NCBI GenBank assembly: GCA_937926515.1 | Contig: CALAZZ010000210.1 | Coordinates: 1 to 36,644, forward strand | DNA: 36,644 nt | Source of the DNA: an uncultured Bacteroidales bacterium | Lineage (GTDB): Bacteria > Bacteroidota > Bacteroidia > Bacteroidales > F082 | Reading direction: 5' to 3' | Part shown: positions 27,711-36,144 of the stretch, piece by piece | How the letters are laid out: each line of letters begins with the position of its first letter | Numbering within the stretch: the stretch's first letter is position 1 | Position numbers and translations under genes: made by a program | The notes under the pieces: model-generated | Database searches by the model: none | Seen by the model: the letters and a program-made list of their open reading frames with translations, nothing else | Told to the model about the DNA's origin: nothing

Positions 27711-30467
27711 ATGAAATATTTATTAACTATGAAGCATGTTTATACTTGGGCGATTGTATTTTTAATGACCGTCTCAACTGTGATGTCGCAGTTTTCTACC
27801 AATATTGAGTTCTTGCATCAGTTTGCTGAAGAGGAGAACGTTAAATGGCAACAAATGCGTGAACGCGTCGAAGCTTATGCAAACCAACACAAAGTTCCGA
27901 TTGAGTTTGTGAACTCTGATGGAAAATATATATTAATGTATGATGTAATTAATGGGCAGCCTTTGTATTATGAAACCGATAACTATGGTGCATCCCTAAC
28001 CACACGTGCCAATGAACTTATGCCTGGAGGTAATACCGGTCTTGATTTGACAGGTGAAGGATATGATAAACTAGGTGTATGGGACGGTGGAAGGGTGAGA
28101 AATACGCATGTTGAATTCACCGATCAGGGGGCATCAAGGGTCACACAAATGGATAATGCAACCTCCCTGAGCGACCATGCCACCCATGTTGCGGGAACCA
28201 TGGTGGCAGCAGGTATTAATACTGATGCACGTGGAATGGCTTATGCTGGATTTTTAAAGGCTTATAGCAGCAGCAATGATAATTCTGAAATGACCCAGGC
28301 TGCTGCTAATGGAATGGAAATTTCAAATCATTCTTATAGCCAGCTAACAGGATGGAGTAGTGCTACCGGTAGTTGGCAGTGGTATGGAAATACTAGTGTT
28401 TCGCCTGTTGAGGATTATAAGTTTGGTTTTTATGGACCACAATCACGCACATGGGATATACTTGCTTATAATGCCCCATATTATTTAATATCAAAGTCAG
28501 CAGGTAATAACCGTGGCGAAGGTCCTTCGTATGCAGGCCAAGATGGCAATCCTGAAGTGGATGGGGGAGACGATGGCTTCGACTGCATACCCGATAGGGG
28601 AACCGCCAAAAATGTGCTTACTGTGGGAGCAGTGCTCGAAGTAGCCGATTATACGGGACCACATAATGTGGTGATGAGTAGTTTCAGTGGATGGGGGCCA
28701 TGTGATGATGGCAGGATAAAACCAGATATCGTTGCCAAAGGAGTTGGAGTATTTTCAGCCGGTTCAAATCATGATTCCCATTACTCCACCAAGAATGGAA
28801 CCAGTATGTCTACACCAAATGCAGCAGGAACAATGGCGTTATTGCAGCAGCACTATCAAAACCTGAATGACGGAACACCCATGAGGGCATCCACATTGAA
28901 AGGTCTTGTTATTCATACAGCTGATGAGGCAGGCTCCTCACCTGGACCTGATTATATTTTTGGTTGGGGTCTTATGAATGCGGAGCGGGCAGCGGATCTA
29001 ATCACTGAAAATACAGAAGGGCAGATCGTTATAGATGAAATTGCTCTTGAGAATGGCAGTGTATATGAAAGAGAAGTCAATGTGGTTGGAGGCAACCCTC
29101 TTCGTGTCACGATTAGTTGGACTGATCCGGCTGGCAATGTCATGTCACCTGTGTTGAACGACCGAACTCCATCACTTGTAAACGATCTGGACTTGCGCCT
29201 GGTGGATGAAAGTGGATTTGTATATTTTCCTTACAGTCTTGACCCTGACGAACCGGATGCCCCGGCAACAAATACTGAAAAAAATTATGTTGATAATGTG
29301 GAAATGGTGTATGTTGATAATGCCGAAGCCGGTATTTATACCATTGTGGTTGATCATGACGGCGTTATGGCTTCATCACAGGTATTCTCGATAATTATTT
29401 CAGGAATAGATGATTATGATGATATCCCATTTTGTCCAGCAGGACTTATTTATCCGGAAGATGGTGCAAATGAAGTATATTTGAATAAACCGATCCAATG
29501 GGCAGCTGCTTCATTTGCCTCCAGCTATGATATTTATTTTGGCACTGACGGTGATGGTATTCAACAACCTTCCAATATTCTGGAAGGTGAGAATGTGACT
29601 TCTCCTGAACTCCATATACATATGGATCCCTCTACGACTTATTATTTACAGGTAGTGCCCAGAAACAACCAGGGACCCAATGAAAGCTGCAATGAGATAT
29701 GGAGCTTTACAACAATGGACGCCATTAGCAATTTTCCCTATATTGAGGATGTTGAGGGTGCAGCTATACCTTTTCTGCCTGAATTCTGGCAGTCCTTAAA
29801 TTATTCTTCGACATTTGATTTTCATTGGGAGAGTACTGGAATTTTGTCAAATTCCGGAGATAAGTCAATGGTGTGTTATTCGAAAACAGGTCAGCATCGT
29901 AGTTTTAATAATTGGTTAATATCACCACCTCTACAAGTTGATGCCACCCGTGAATATTTGGTGAGTTTTAGTTACCGTGGTTTTTTTCCAAATACGGCTG
30001 AAAAGCTAAGCTTATTCTGGGGTGCCAATGCAGACACAACTGATATGATTCATTTGTTATATAACGATGATAATATCACAATTCAAGACTGGGTTGAAAC
30101 CAGTGTGCTTCTCGTGCCTGATCATGATGGACATATATTTCTGGCCTGGCTTGCTGACAATCAGGAAGGTATTGGTGTTTTCATTGATGATGTCATCATT
30201 GAAGATTGGGGGCTGGTAGGTCTGGAAGATAGCAAGGAAAAACAATTACGGGTTCGTTACGTGGAAGGCAGGATCATGCTCGAATCTGAATTTGTAATGG
30301 ACAGGGCTGAGCTGCAAGTATTCAATGTGCAAGGGCAACTTGTAAGCAGTTCGATATTGCCGGCATCCAGAAACGCACAAATTCCGGTGAATCTAACATC
30401 AGGAGTTTATATCATCCAGGTAAAGGCTGAAGGTTTTAATAAAACAACCAAATTGTTCATCAATTAA
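27711..30467 (+). CDS. Secreted subtilisin-like serine protease (S8) with T9SS sorting domain, tandem paralogue
   Basis: A 918-residue paralogue of the preceding gene with the same domain order and nearly the same length. The signal peptide ends near VMS-Q (about 26); an in-frame ATG at 27729 (residue 7) is an alternative start and would give a more compact signal. All active-site residues are kept: Asp125 (GVWDGG), His156 (SDHATHVAGT), Asn266 (SAGNN) and Ser365 (GTSMSTPNAAG). A beta domain, an FN3-like domain (about 573-668), a jelly-roll module (about 674-834) and a T9SS type A tail (about 845-918, ending KLFIN) follow. Divergence from its neighbour is spread over the whole protein, including the substrate-binding regions, so the duplication is old and specificities may differ. 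A bidirectional terminator follows it. Confidence 0.92.
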   Translation: MKYLLTMKHVYTWAIVFLMTVSTVMSQFSTNIEFLHQFAEEENVKWQQMRERVEAYANQHKVPIEFVNSDGKYILMYDVINGQPLYYETDNYGASLTTRANELMPGGNTGLDLTGEGYDKLGVWDGGRVRNTHVEFTDQGASRVTQMDNATSLSDHATHVAGTMVAAGINTDARGMAYAGFLKAYSSSNDNSEMTQAAANGMEISNHSYSQLTGWSSATGSWQWYGNTSVSPVEDYKFGFYGPQSRTWDILAYNAPYYLISKSAGNNRGEGPSYAGQDGNPEVDGGDDGFDCIPDRGTAKNVLTVGAVLEVADYTGPHNVVMSSFSGWGPCDDGRIKPDIVAKGVGVFSAGSNHDSHYSTKNGTSMSTPNAAGTMALLQQHYQNLNDGTPMRASTLKGLVIHTADEAGSSPGPDYIFGWGLMNAERAADLITENTEGQIVIDEIALENGSVYEREVNVVGGNPLRVTISWTDPAGNVMSPVLNDRTPSLVNDLDLRLVDESGFVYFPYSLDPDEPDAPATNTEKNYVDNVEMVYVDNAEAGIYTIVVDHDGVMASSQVFSIIISGIDDYDDIPFCPAGLIYPEDGANEVYLNKPIQWAAASFASSYDIYFGTDGDGIQQPSNILEGENVTSPELHIHMDPSTTYYLQVVPRNNQGPNESCNEIWSFTTMDAISNFPYIEDVEGAAIPFLPEFWQSLNYSSTFDFHWESTGILSNSGDKSMVCYSKTGQHRSFNNWLISPPLQVDATREYLVSFSYRGFFPNTAEKLSLFWGANADTTDMIHLLYNDDNITIQDWVETSVLLVPDHDGHIFLAWLADNQEGIGVFIDDVIIEDWGLVGLEDSKEKQLRVRYVEGRIMLESEFVMDRAELQVFNVQGQLVSSSILPASRNAQIPVNLTSGVYIIQVKAEGFNKTTKLFIN

Positions 30468-30490
30468 TAGCATTGTTACATTCTCATTAA

Positions 30491-30519
30491 AAAACCAGGT
30501 CTTAGTGGCCTGGTTTTTT
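30491..30519. terminator. Bidirectional terminator between the second protease and lgt
   Basis: A 9-bp perfect stem (AAAACCAGG at 30491-30499 with CCTGGTTTT at 30509-30517), extendable by a T-G and a C-G pair, with an A run on the left and a T run on the right. It can therefore end transcription from both sides. The final codons and the stop codon of lgt (30502-30504 on the minus strand) lie inside the hairpin. Confidence 0.85.
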
Positions 30520-31353
30520 CTTATCAGCAACTTGCATGCGTTTTTGTTTTCCGATCCACAGCAGAAAAATTCCGCCAATCACAAAAGGTATGCTTAGCCA
30601 TTGCCCCATATTTAAAGTCATGGAAGCTTCAAATCCTACTTGCGGTTCTTTCAGAAATTCGATCAGTATCCGTGAACCGAATACCAATATGAGAAACCAT
30701 GAGAAGATCAAGCCTGATTGCCTTTCTGCCCATCCTTTGAAATAGAGTTTGTAAAGTAGGAAGAATGTGAACAAATACACTAGCCCTTCGTAGATCTGGG
30801 TGGGATGGCGCGGGTCGGCATTGAGACCAGGATCATAATAGCGCACAAATTGAAACCCCCACGGCAGGCTGGTTATATGTCCGAAGATCTCTGAATTCAT
30901 CAGGTTGCCCATACGGATAAAGAATCCGGCAAGGGCCACCACGATCACTATCCGATCAAGTATCCATAAAATAGACTTATTTTGTTTTCGGGAAAAATAA
31001 TAAAGTGCAATGATGATCCCAATGGCAGCACCATGGCTGGCAAGCCCTCCTTCCCAAATTTTCAGGATTTCAATTGGATTGTTCAGGTAGTATTCCGGTT
31101 CATAAAAGAAGCAATGGCCAAGCCGGGCTCCGACCACTGTAGCTATAATCATATAGGTTGATAATTCATCAAGCACTTTATCGGCAATATTTTCCAGCCT
31201 AAAAATCTTTTGCATAATGAAGTATCCAACAACGAAAGATGCAGCAAACAAGGCACCATACCAGCGTACGCCGTTACCACCTATTAAAGGAATCCATTCC
31301 GGAAAACGGAAAATTTCAGGGGATACATCCCAAACAATATATTGCAGAATCAT
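30502..31353 (-). CDS. lgt: Prolipoprotein diacylglyceryl transferase
   Basis: Lgt transfers diacylglycerol from phosphatidylglycerol to the lipobox cysteine of prelipoproteins, the first step of lipoprotein maturation, in the inner membrane. The 283-residue protein has about seven membrane segments. Its family motifs are GGLASHGAAIG, IRMGNLMNSEIFG (the Lgt signature, variant of GRxGNFxNxE) and HPTQIYEGLVYL near the centre and C-terminal half. The ATG at 31353 starts MILQYIVWDVSPEIF, a usual Bacteroidota Lgt N-terminus. It is needed for the lipoproteins encoded here (at 13681, 21241 and 31442). Its last codons form part of a terminator hairpin. It lies 88 bases downstream of the HmuY-like lipoprotein gene and has its own -7 candidate. 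Confidence 0.96.
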   Translation of the reverse strand: MILQYIVWDVSPEIFRFPEWIPLIGGNGVRWYGALFAASFVVGYFIMQKIFRLENIADKVLDELSTYMIIATVVGARLGHCFFYEPEYYLNNPIEILKIWEGGLASHGAAIGIIIALYYFSRKQNKSILWILDRIVIVVALAGFFIRMGNLMNSEIFGHITSLPWGFQFVRYYDPGLNADPRHPTQIYEGLVYLFTFFLLYKLYFKGWAERQSGLIFSWFLILVFGSRILIEFLKEPQVGFEASMTLNMGQWLSIPFVIGGIFLLWIGKQKRMQVADKKKPGH

Positions 31354-31369
31354 AGGGTGGGTTTTTACG

Positions 31370-31377
31370 CAAAGGTA
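31370..31377 (-). promoter_or_regulatory. Possible -7 element for lgt
   Basis: The minus strand reads TACCTTTG, a TAnnTTTG match, ending 16 bases before the lgt ATG. No TTG is found at 17-23 bases upstream. It lies in the 88-base gap after the HmuY-like lipoprotein gene. Confidence 0.35.
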
Positions 31378-31441
31378 ATTAGTTTATCCATTCAGGTGTG
31401 CTGTGAAAGGTTTATACTAAAGCCGAAAGTTGTAATCAGCA

Positions 31442-32455
31442 TTACAATTTCTGGAATTCAATTTCCGGGTAGCCTCGATCACCTGCCTGATTATAAAAAC
31501 CAACGAAACGCATTTTATAATAAAAACCCTGGTGGTCGCGGATGATATAATTGTAATCAGAACGGACCTCATACAAAACATTTCCGCTCTCAACATCACC
31601 TGAGAGATCTTTCCAATTATAACCAATACGGTCAATCCTTGTGGTGAATTCCATATTTTCAATACTCTCTAAATCAACTTCTTCAAAGGTCATGGTGTTG
31701 TTAAAAGCAACTGCGGTATTGTAGCGATTGAGCAAAACACCGGTGACAAGGTACGGATAAGGGTCTCCTGCATTTGTGAACAAGAGCGTCGTGTATTGTG
31801 TAAACAATAGGGTAAATTGGTCTTGCTTTGGCTCCAGAAGCTGATAATTTTTTTCCGGGTCGAATGAATAATAGACAAAATTATAACTCTTTTCTTTTGA
31901 AATACGGGCTTGGACTTCTTCTGAACCGTCAAGATTTGCAAATCTGATATGGTAGAAACCGGCCTTTAAATCTTCAAATACAATCTTCTTGAAACCTAAG
32001 GGGCGTCCTAGATGGTCATATCCTCTGTCAATTACATACACTTGCCTGCTAAATATGGTGTCGGATCCGTTTATACTAAACCAATTGCCCACCGCGGTTG
32101 AGTCCAGGTTTCCACTGCTAGGATCGAAATTGAAATCCAATCCTGACTGCGATGTTACGTCCTCAAACATTGTTTTTCCCGTTGGCGCGATTTGCATAAA
32201 GGTGGACGTATTTAGCAAAATGCGATAACCTTTTTCAGAAGATTCAAATGCCAGATCGTAATCAAGTTTATGATTGGTGCTGAGATCACTTCCCTTATGC
32301 AGGTCGAAATAGATCTGGTTCCTATAATCATTGCCCATTGCAATGGTCGCAGATTGTCTTTTACCACGATCAAATGGAGGTATAGCTTCTTCTTCTTTGA
32401 AGCAGCTGGTAATGATCATCATCAGTAATAAAAAAAGATAAGTGTTTCCTTTCAT
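31442..32455 (-). CDS. HmuY-like surface lipoprotein (candidate heme-binding protein)
   Basis: From the ATG at 32455 (an in-frame TTG at 32461 is less likely) this is a 337-residue lipoprotein: hydrophobic signal, then IITSC with the lipid Cys at 18. The residues after Cys, FKEEE, resemble the K-(D/E)-(D/E) export signal known from Bacteroidota surface lipoproteins, so the mature protein probably faces outward. The body is beta-rich and contains LDYDLAFESS, LDGSEEV, PYLVTGVLLNRYNT and IGYNWKDL, which fit the HmuY family (heme-binding lipoproteins partnered with TonB-dependent receptors). The same landmarks recur in the product of the gene at 34702. It starts 10 bases after the receptor stop codon, so it is the last gene of that operon. 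The heme ligands cannot be identified by eye; a different ligand is possible. Confidence 0.72.
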   Translation of the reverse strand: MKGNTYLFLLLMMIITSCFKEEEAIPPFDRGKRQSATIAMGNDYRNQIYFDLHKGSDLSTNHKLDYDLAFESSEKGYRILLNTSTFMQIAPTGKTMFEDVTSQSGLDFNFDPSSGNLDSTAVGNWFSINGSDTIFSRQVYVIDRGYDHLGRPLGFKKIVFEDLKAGFYHIRFANLDGSEEVQARISKEKSYNFVYYSFDPEKNYQLLEPKQDQFTLLFTQYTTLLFTNAGDPYPYLVTGVLLNRYNTAVAFNNTMTFEEVDLESIENMEFTTRIDRIGYNWKDLSGDVESGNVLYEVRSDYNYIIRDHQGFYYKMRFVGFYNQAGDRGYPEIEFQKL

Positions 32456-32465
32456 AACCAATGGA

Positions 32466-34691
32466 TTAGAATTTTTTCATTGACAAACTAAGTTTAACAA
32501 AAAAGGTTCGTCCCCACCCAACCGGGGCTGATGTTGCTCCTCCTGAGTGTATTCCACCACCTCCAGTATCACCACTGATGCTTATATTGGTATTATCGAA
32601 AAGATTTTTTGCACCAAACTGTGCATTCAATCTGTTCTGCCAAAACCATCGGCTGACAGATACATCCAATGTGTTGTACGCCGACATAATCGTCCGGAAC
32701 ACTTCATCATTTTGTCCGAGAAATACTTCCGGATAAGCTCCATGGTACTTGTAATAGGCCGAGAAGTTTAGGTTGGGCTTTTGCCAAAGGTAATTGACAT
32801 TTACAACAACATCTGTGCTGTAAATAAACTGATGATCAATGTCATAGGACATAACCTGTTTTCTGCCGGTTTCACCTATACCCAGCTGAAGTTGTAGCCA
32901 GGGATAGATGCGATTATTGAAATTTAGTTGTACTCCCTGGGTGGTCATATTGTCAACATTAACATAGGTATAGAGACCATCTTCCCAATCAACGGTGGCA
33001 AGACTAATACTGTTACTGATGCTATTGTAAAATAAGTTAAGCTCAATACCCCAGTCGTAGGTTGTGGTTTCGTGATGATATCGCAGAGCCATATTCACAT
33101 TTTGTGAATTTTCTGCTTTAAGGTTTTCATTGCCCCTGATATTGTGGTTCACGTCTACAAACTCCAGATACAATTCCTTCAATGAGGGTGCTCTGAAACC
33201 TTTAGCATAGGATGCCCTGAAACTAAGTGCATTATAGAAATCATATTTCAGGTTCATGGAATAAACAAGCGGTGCTTCGTATTTTGTGTTGTAGCTATAT
33301 CGTAAGCCGGGCTGAAGCATCAATTTGGTCAAGGCTTTTATCTTAAGGCTGACAAAGGCTGCATAGTCACCAATAGCTTGTTGCTGATCAAGAATACGTT
33401 TTCCAAAACCGTCCTCATAATTCAAATCAATGCCTAGCTGGTAGTTAAACCAGTCTATCTCTGTGCTTTTACTAAATTCAGCCCTTAATAAGTACTGGTT
33501 AAATTTTGACGTGTCATGATCAGCAGGATTTGAAGTGAGTGTTTCATCCAAGGTAGTCAGATCTTTGAAATAGGTATTTTTGATGCGATCGTAATAGGAA
33601 TATGATGCCAGGACACTCAGGTATCTATCCTTAAAGAGACGGGTATTCATGTCCAGCTTACTTGTAAGTCTATTGGTGTGGAAATAGCTGTCAAACGCTG
33701 TTTCAAAATAAGGCCTCATCAGGTTTCCCCTGTCAAGAAGTAATTCGTTGAAATATGCTGAAGTGAATCGTGCTCTAAAATCCTCATTTGCGTATTGTAT
33801 ACCTGCATCAGCATTGACTTGTCGTTTAGGTTTCCATCTTTTTGAGCGCGTGCTATCAACAATGCTATAACCCTCGAAAAAGTTTCGTGCACCGGCAATA
33901 GATCCACTCCACCGCCCTTTCCGTAAGGATGCATCAGCATTAAAATTGTAGGTACCAACACTTTCATAATAGGAGGTAGCATTAGCTGTATAGGAGGTGT
34001 GTTTATTCTCTTTAGTAATGATGTTGATGACACCTGCAAGTGCATTGCTGCCATATATCACCGACATTGGGCCTTCTATTACTTCGATATGCTCCACATT
34101 GTAAAGGTTTAACTGACCCAAGTCAATGTTTCCGTTCATGCGGCCAATTACCGGTACTCCATCTATCAGGAATTTTACATGTTCTCCACCCAATCCCTGC
34201 AGCGTAATTCTTGATCCAAGTGCACCATCATGCGAGGCCCTGATATTTAATTCACCTGTAAGTAGCTCACTTAGATTATTTGAGGCCTTGTGTTCGATCT
34301 GTCTTGCTCCGATAACTCTTACGCGGTAAATTGATTTATCAACCCTCTGCGGAGTATATTGGCCTGTAACCACGACTTCATCCATATTATAAATGGCAGG
34401 CTCCAGATCAATCTCCTTTGACTCACCGGGGTAAATTTGGCCGGTATAAGTACGATAACCCACATAGGTTATGGCAATGGTTGATTCTTCTGTGACGGGG
34501 TTGTCAAGCCTGCCGTTAATGTCCGACATGGCTGCGATAGGCTTCCGATTTGATTCAGATTCAAATACAACATGTGCAAATGCAATGGAGTTGCCTGTGC
34601 GTGCGTCACGCAGGTGAATATTGCCTTGCTGGCTGTGAGCTTTTAAGCTCACAACCAGCAAAATAAGCAATATCACAAAATTAAACCTCAC
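32466..34691 (-). CDS. TonB-dependent outer-membrane receptor, probable heme receptor
   Basis: An outer-membrane gated porin that imports a scarce ligand using TonB energy. The start is uncertain: a GTG at 34691 gives MRFNFVILLILLVVS, a good signal peptide, and a TTG at 34715 would overlap the upstream gene by 14 bases. From the GTG it has 741 residues: signal peptide (about 1-21), a carboxypeptidase-regulatory-like domain (about 23-100), a plug domain (about 105-228, with MDEVVVTG and IEVIEGPMSVIYGSNALAGVINI) and a 22-strand barrel ending in an aromatic residue (Phe). A FRAP box (499-502), His516 and NENL (521-524) match the FRAP-His-NPNL signature of bacterial heme receptors. The genes before and after encode HmuY-like proteins, which supports a HmuR-HmuY-type role. 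Confidence 0.9.
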   Translation of the reverse strand: MRFNFVILLILLVVSLKAHSQQGNIHLRDARTGNSIAFAHVVFESESNRKPIAAMSDINGRLDNPVTEESTIAITYVGYRTYTGQIYPGESKEIDLEPAIYNMDEVVVTGQYTPQRVDKSIYRVRVIGARQIEHKASNNLSELLTGELNIRASHDGALGSRITLQGLGGEHVKFLIDGVPVIGRMNGNIDLGQLNLYNVEHIEVIEGPMSVIYGSNALAGVINIITKENKHTSYTANATSYYESVGTYNFNADASLRKGRWSGSIAGARNFFEGYSIVDSTRSKRWKPKRQVNADAGIQYANEDFRARFTSAYFNELLLDRGNLMRPYFETAFDSYFHTNRLTSKLDMNTRLFKDRYLSVLASYSYYDRIKNTYFKDLTTLDETLTSNPADHDTSKFNQYLLRAEFSKSTEIDWFNYQLGIDLNYEDGFGKRILDQQQAIGDYAAFVSLKIKALTKLMLQPGLRYSYNTKYEAPLVYSMNLKYDFYNALSFRASYAKGFRAPSLKELYLEFVDVNHNIRGNENLKAENSQNVNMALRYHHETTTYDWGIELNLFYNSISNSISLATVDWEDGLYTYVNVDNMTTQGVQLNFNNRIYPWLQLQLGIGETGRKQVMSYDIDHQFIYSTDVVVNVNYLWQKPNLNFSAYYKYHGAYPEVFLGQNDEVFRTIMSAYNTLDVSVSRWFWQNRLNAQFGAKNLFDNTNISISGDTGGGGIHSGGATSAPVGWGRTFFVKLSLSMKKF

Positions 34692-34701
34692 TATGAAAAT
34701 T

Positions 34702-35970
34702 TTATTTGTTGACAATTAGTTTCTGTGTGTGCTGAACACCATCAGCCAGAAGCTTTACCAAGTAGAATCCATTATTAAAGTGTGAAAGATCCACCTGATG
34801 TAGGTCATTTTCAGGATTTAACGTCCGGTCGACCAATTTTCGTCCGCTCATATCATAAATTTGTAACTGGGCGGTATGTACATGTTCAACTTCAAGATGC
34901 AAATTCAAGAATTGCTGCGCCGGATTGGGATTGATCCGGAATAATTCAGCCTTGTTTTCGGTTTCGGGTATGCTCGCCAGTGAAATGAGTTTTTTCGTAA
35001 ATCCTATTCTTCCGGTTCCCATGCCACTGAAGTAGTCAAACACTAATTTGTACACATCGCCATCTTGTGTTTGTACAAAAAATGCATGGTTTTCCTCGAT
35101 CTCCCAGGCAAAAGTTTCCATATTGAATGATTTCCAATCAGAACCGATTGGGCTGCGTTCAAACAGCATGGGCAAAGTAAAATAATCTTCGAAATGCTCG
35201 TCTACATCCAGAAATTTATTCGCGCCTGTTTCAAGATTATTCAACACGCCCACAACAGGATAGGGTGAAGGGTTTCCGTCAAGATCAAATACTGTTCCGA
35301 TATACCGGCTGAAAACAAAGTCCCAAGCATCCATGGGGGGCTCTCTGTCAATTATACTTTGATTGCTTATACTATAGTAAATGAATATTTTATCAAGAAA
35401 AGGGTCAGCGCTAATAACCTCTGAGACCTCTTCCGATCCATCTATATTTGCATATTTGAAATAGTAAGTATTTGATGTTGAGTTTTTCCGTTCGATCCAC
35501 ATTTTTTTCAGATTGCCATTTGCAAGCTTGAGAATATAAATCGAGTCACCCACCACATCGTGGGTTACCATATTATATATACCCCATCCATAATCAGGGT
35601 GGCCCAGTGCATTGCGATTAAATGCACCATCTTCCCAAATGGTATCTGAATTGTACATCGGGACCCATTCTTCAATTGCTGACACTTCTACTGAGTTCCA
35701 ATCAGAGGTGTCACCAAGGGGATAGGTGTATAATTCAACCCCCATACCATCGTTTATGCTTATGCCTGCACTCCATCGAAGACTGTAAAAAGCGATGTCC
35801 CAATTGCTTCTGGGCTCGATCTTTACAATACCATTTTCCATGCTGTAAAACACATCATTGGAATAGGACGGTCCCATTGTGACAGTATCATATATGGTAT
35901 TGCCGTTAAGTAAAAGTTGGGAAAATAACAACATCAGTGTTGTGATTGAAATGAGTAATATATTTTTCAT
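34702..35970 (-). CDS. HmuY-like secreted protein with T9SS sorting domain
   Basis: A 422-residue protein with a standard signal peptide (about 1-25, no lipobox) and a C-terminal T9SS type A sorting domain (about 345-422) containing INPNPAQQFLNLH, LQIYDMSGRKL and NNGFYLVKLLADG, ending KLIVNK. The central part (about 30-335) resembles the product of the gene at 31442: NWDIAF against YDLAF, IDGSEEV against LDGSEEV, YPVVGVLNN against YLVTGVLLN, and IGSDWKSF against IGYNWKDL. These are HmuY-family-like landmarks. It is therefore probably a soluble or surface-attached ligand-binding protein exported through SprA rather than by the lipoprotein route. It is the first gene of the receptor operon; the receptor GTG start lies 10 bases beyond its stop. 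The binding function is inferred from context. Confidence 0.75.
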   Translation of the reverse strand: MKNILLISITTLMLLFSQLLLNGNTIYDTVTMGPSYSNDVFYSMENGIVKIEPRSNWDIAFYSLRWSAGISINDGMGVELYTYPLGDTSDWNSVEVSAIEEWVPMYNSDTIWEDGAFNRNALGHPDYGWGIYNMVTHDVVGDSIYILKLANGNLKKMWIERKNSTSNTYYFKYANIDGSEEVSEVISADPFLDKIFIYYSISNQSIIDREPPMDAWDFVFSRYIGTVFDLDGNPSPYPVVGVLNNLETGANKFLDVDEHFEDYFTLPMLFERSPIGSDWKSFNMETFAWEIEENHAFFVQTQDGDVYKLVFDYFSGMGTGRIGFTKKLISLASIPETENKAELFRINPNPAQQFLNLHLEVEHVHTAQLQIYDMSGRKLVDRTLNPENDLHQVDLSHFNNGFYLVKLLADGVQHTQKLIVNK

Positions 35971-36080
35971 TATTATGTAATTTTTTTATGAATAAGTACA
36001 ATATGTTATTGGAAGATTACCTGTGCTCTGACATAGTTGATAATAGTCACAATATTCTTAGAAGCCAAGGTGCAACATAA

Positions 36081-36099
36081 GAACTTTGTACAAAAGTTC
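36081..36099. promoter_or_regulatory. Inverted repeat upstream of the HmuY-like/receptor operon (candidate operator)
   Basis: GAACTTT (36081-36087), a 5-base GTACA centre and AAAGTTC (36093-36099), with the 10-base palindrome TTTGTACAAA nested inside. It lies about 110-130 bases upstream of the first gene of the operon and downstream of the small gene ending at 36145. It has no T run on either strand, so it is not a terminator. No good TAnnTTTG element was found on the minus strand in the 174-base gap. Confidence 0.35.
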
Positions 36100-36144
36100 A
36101 CTATAGAATTCACCAGTTGGAAAGCTTACAAGATATTGCCAGAG

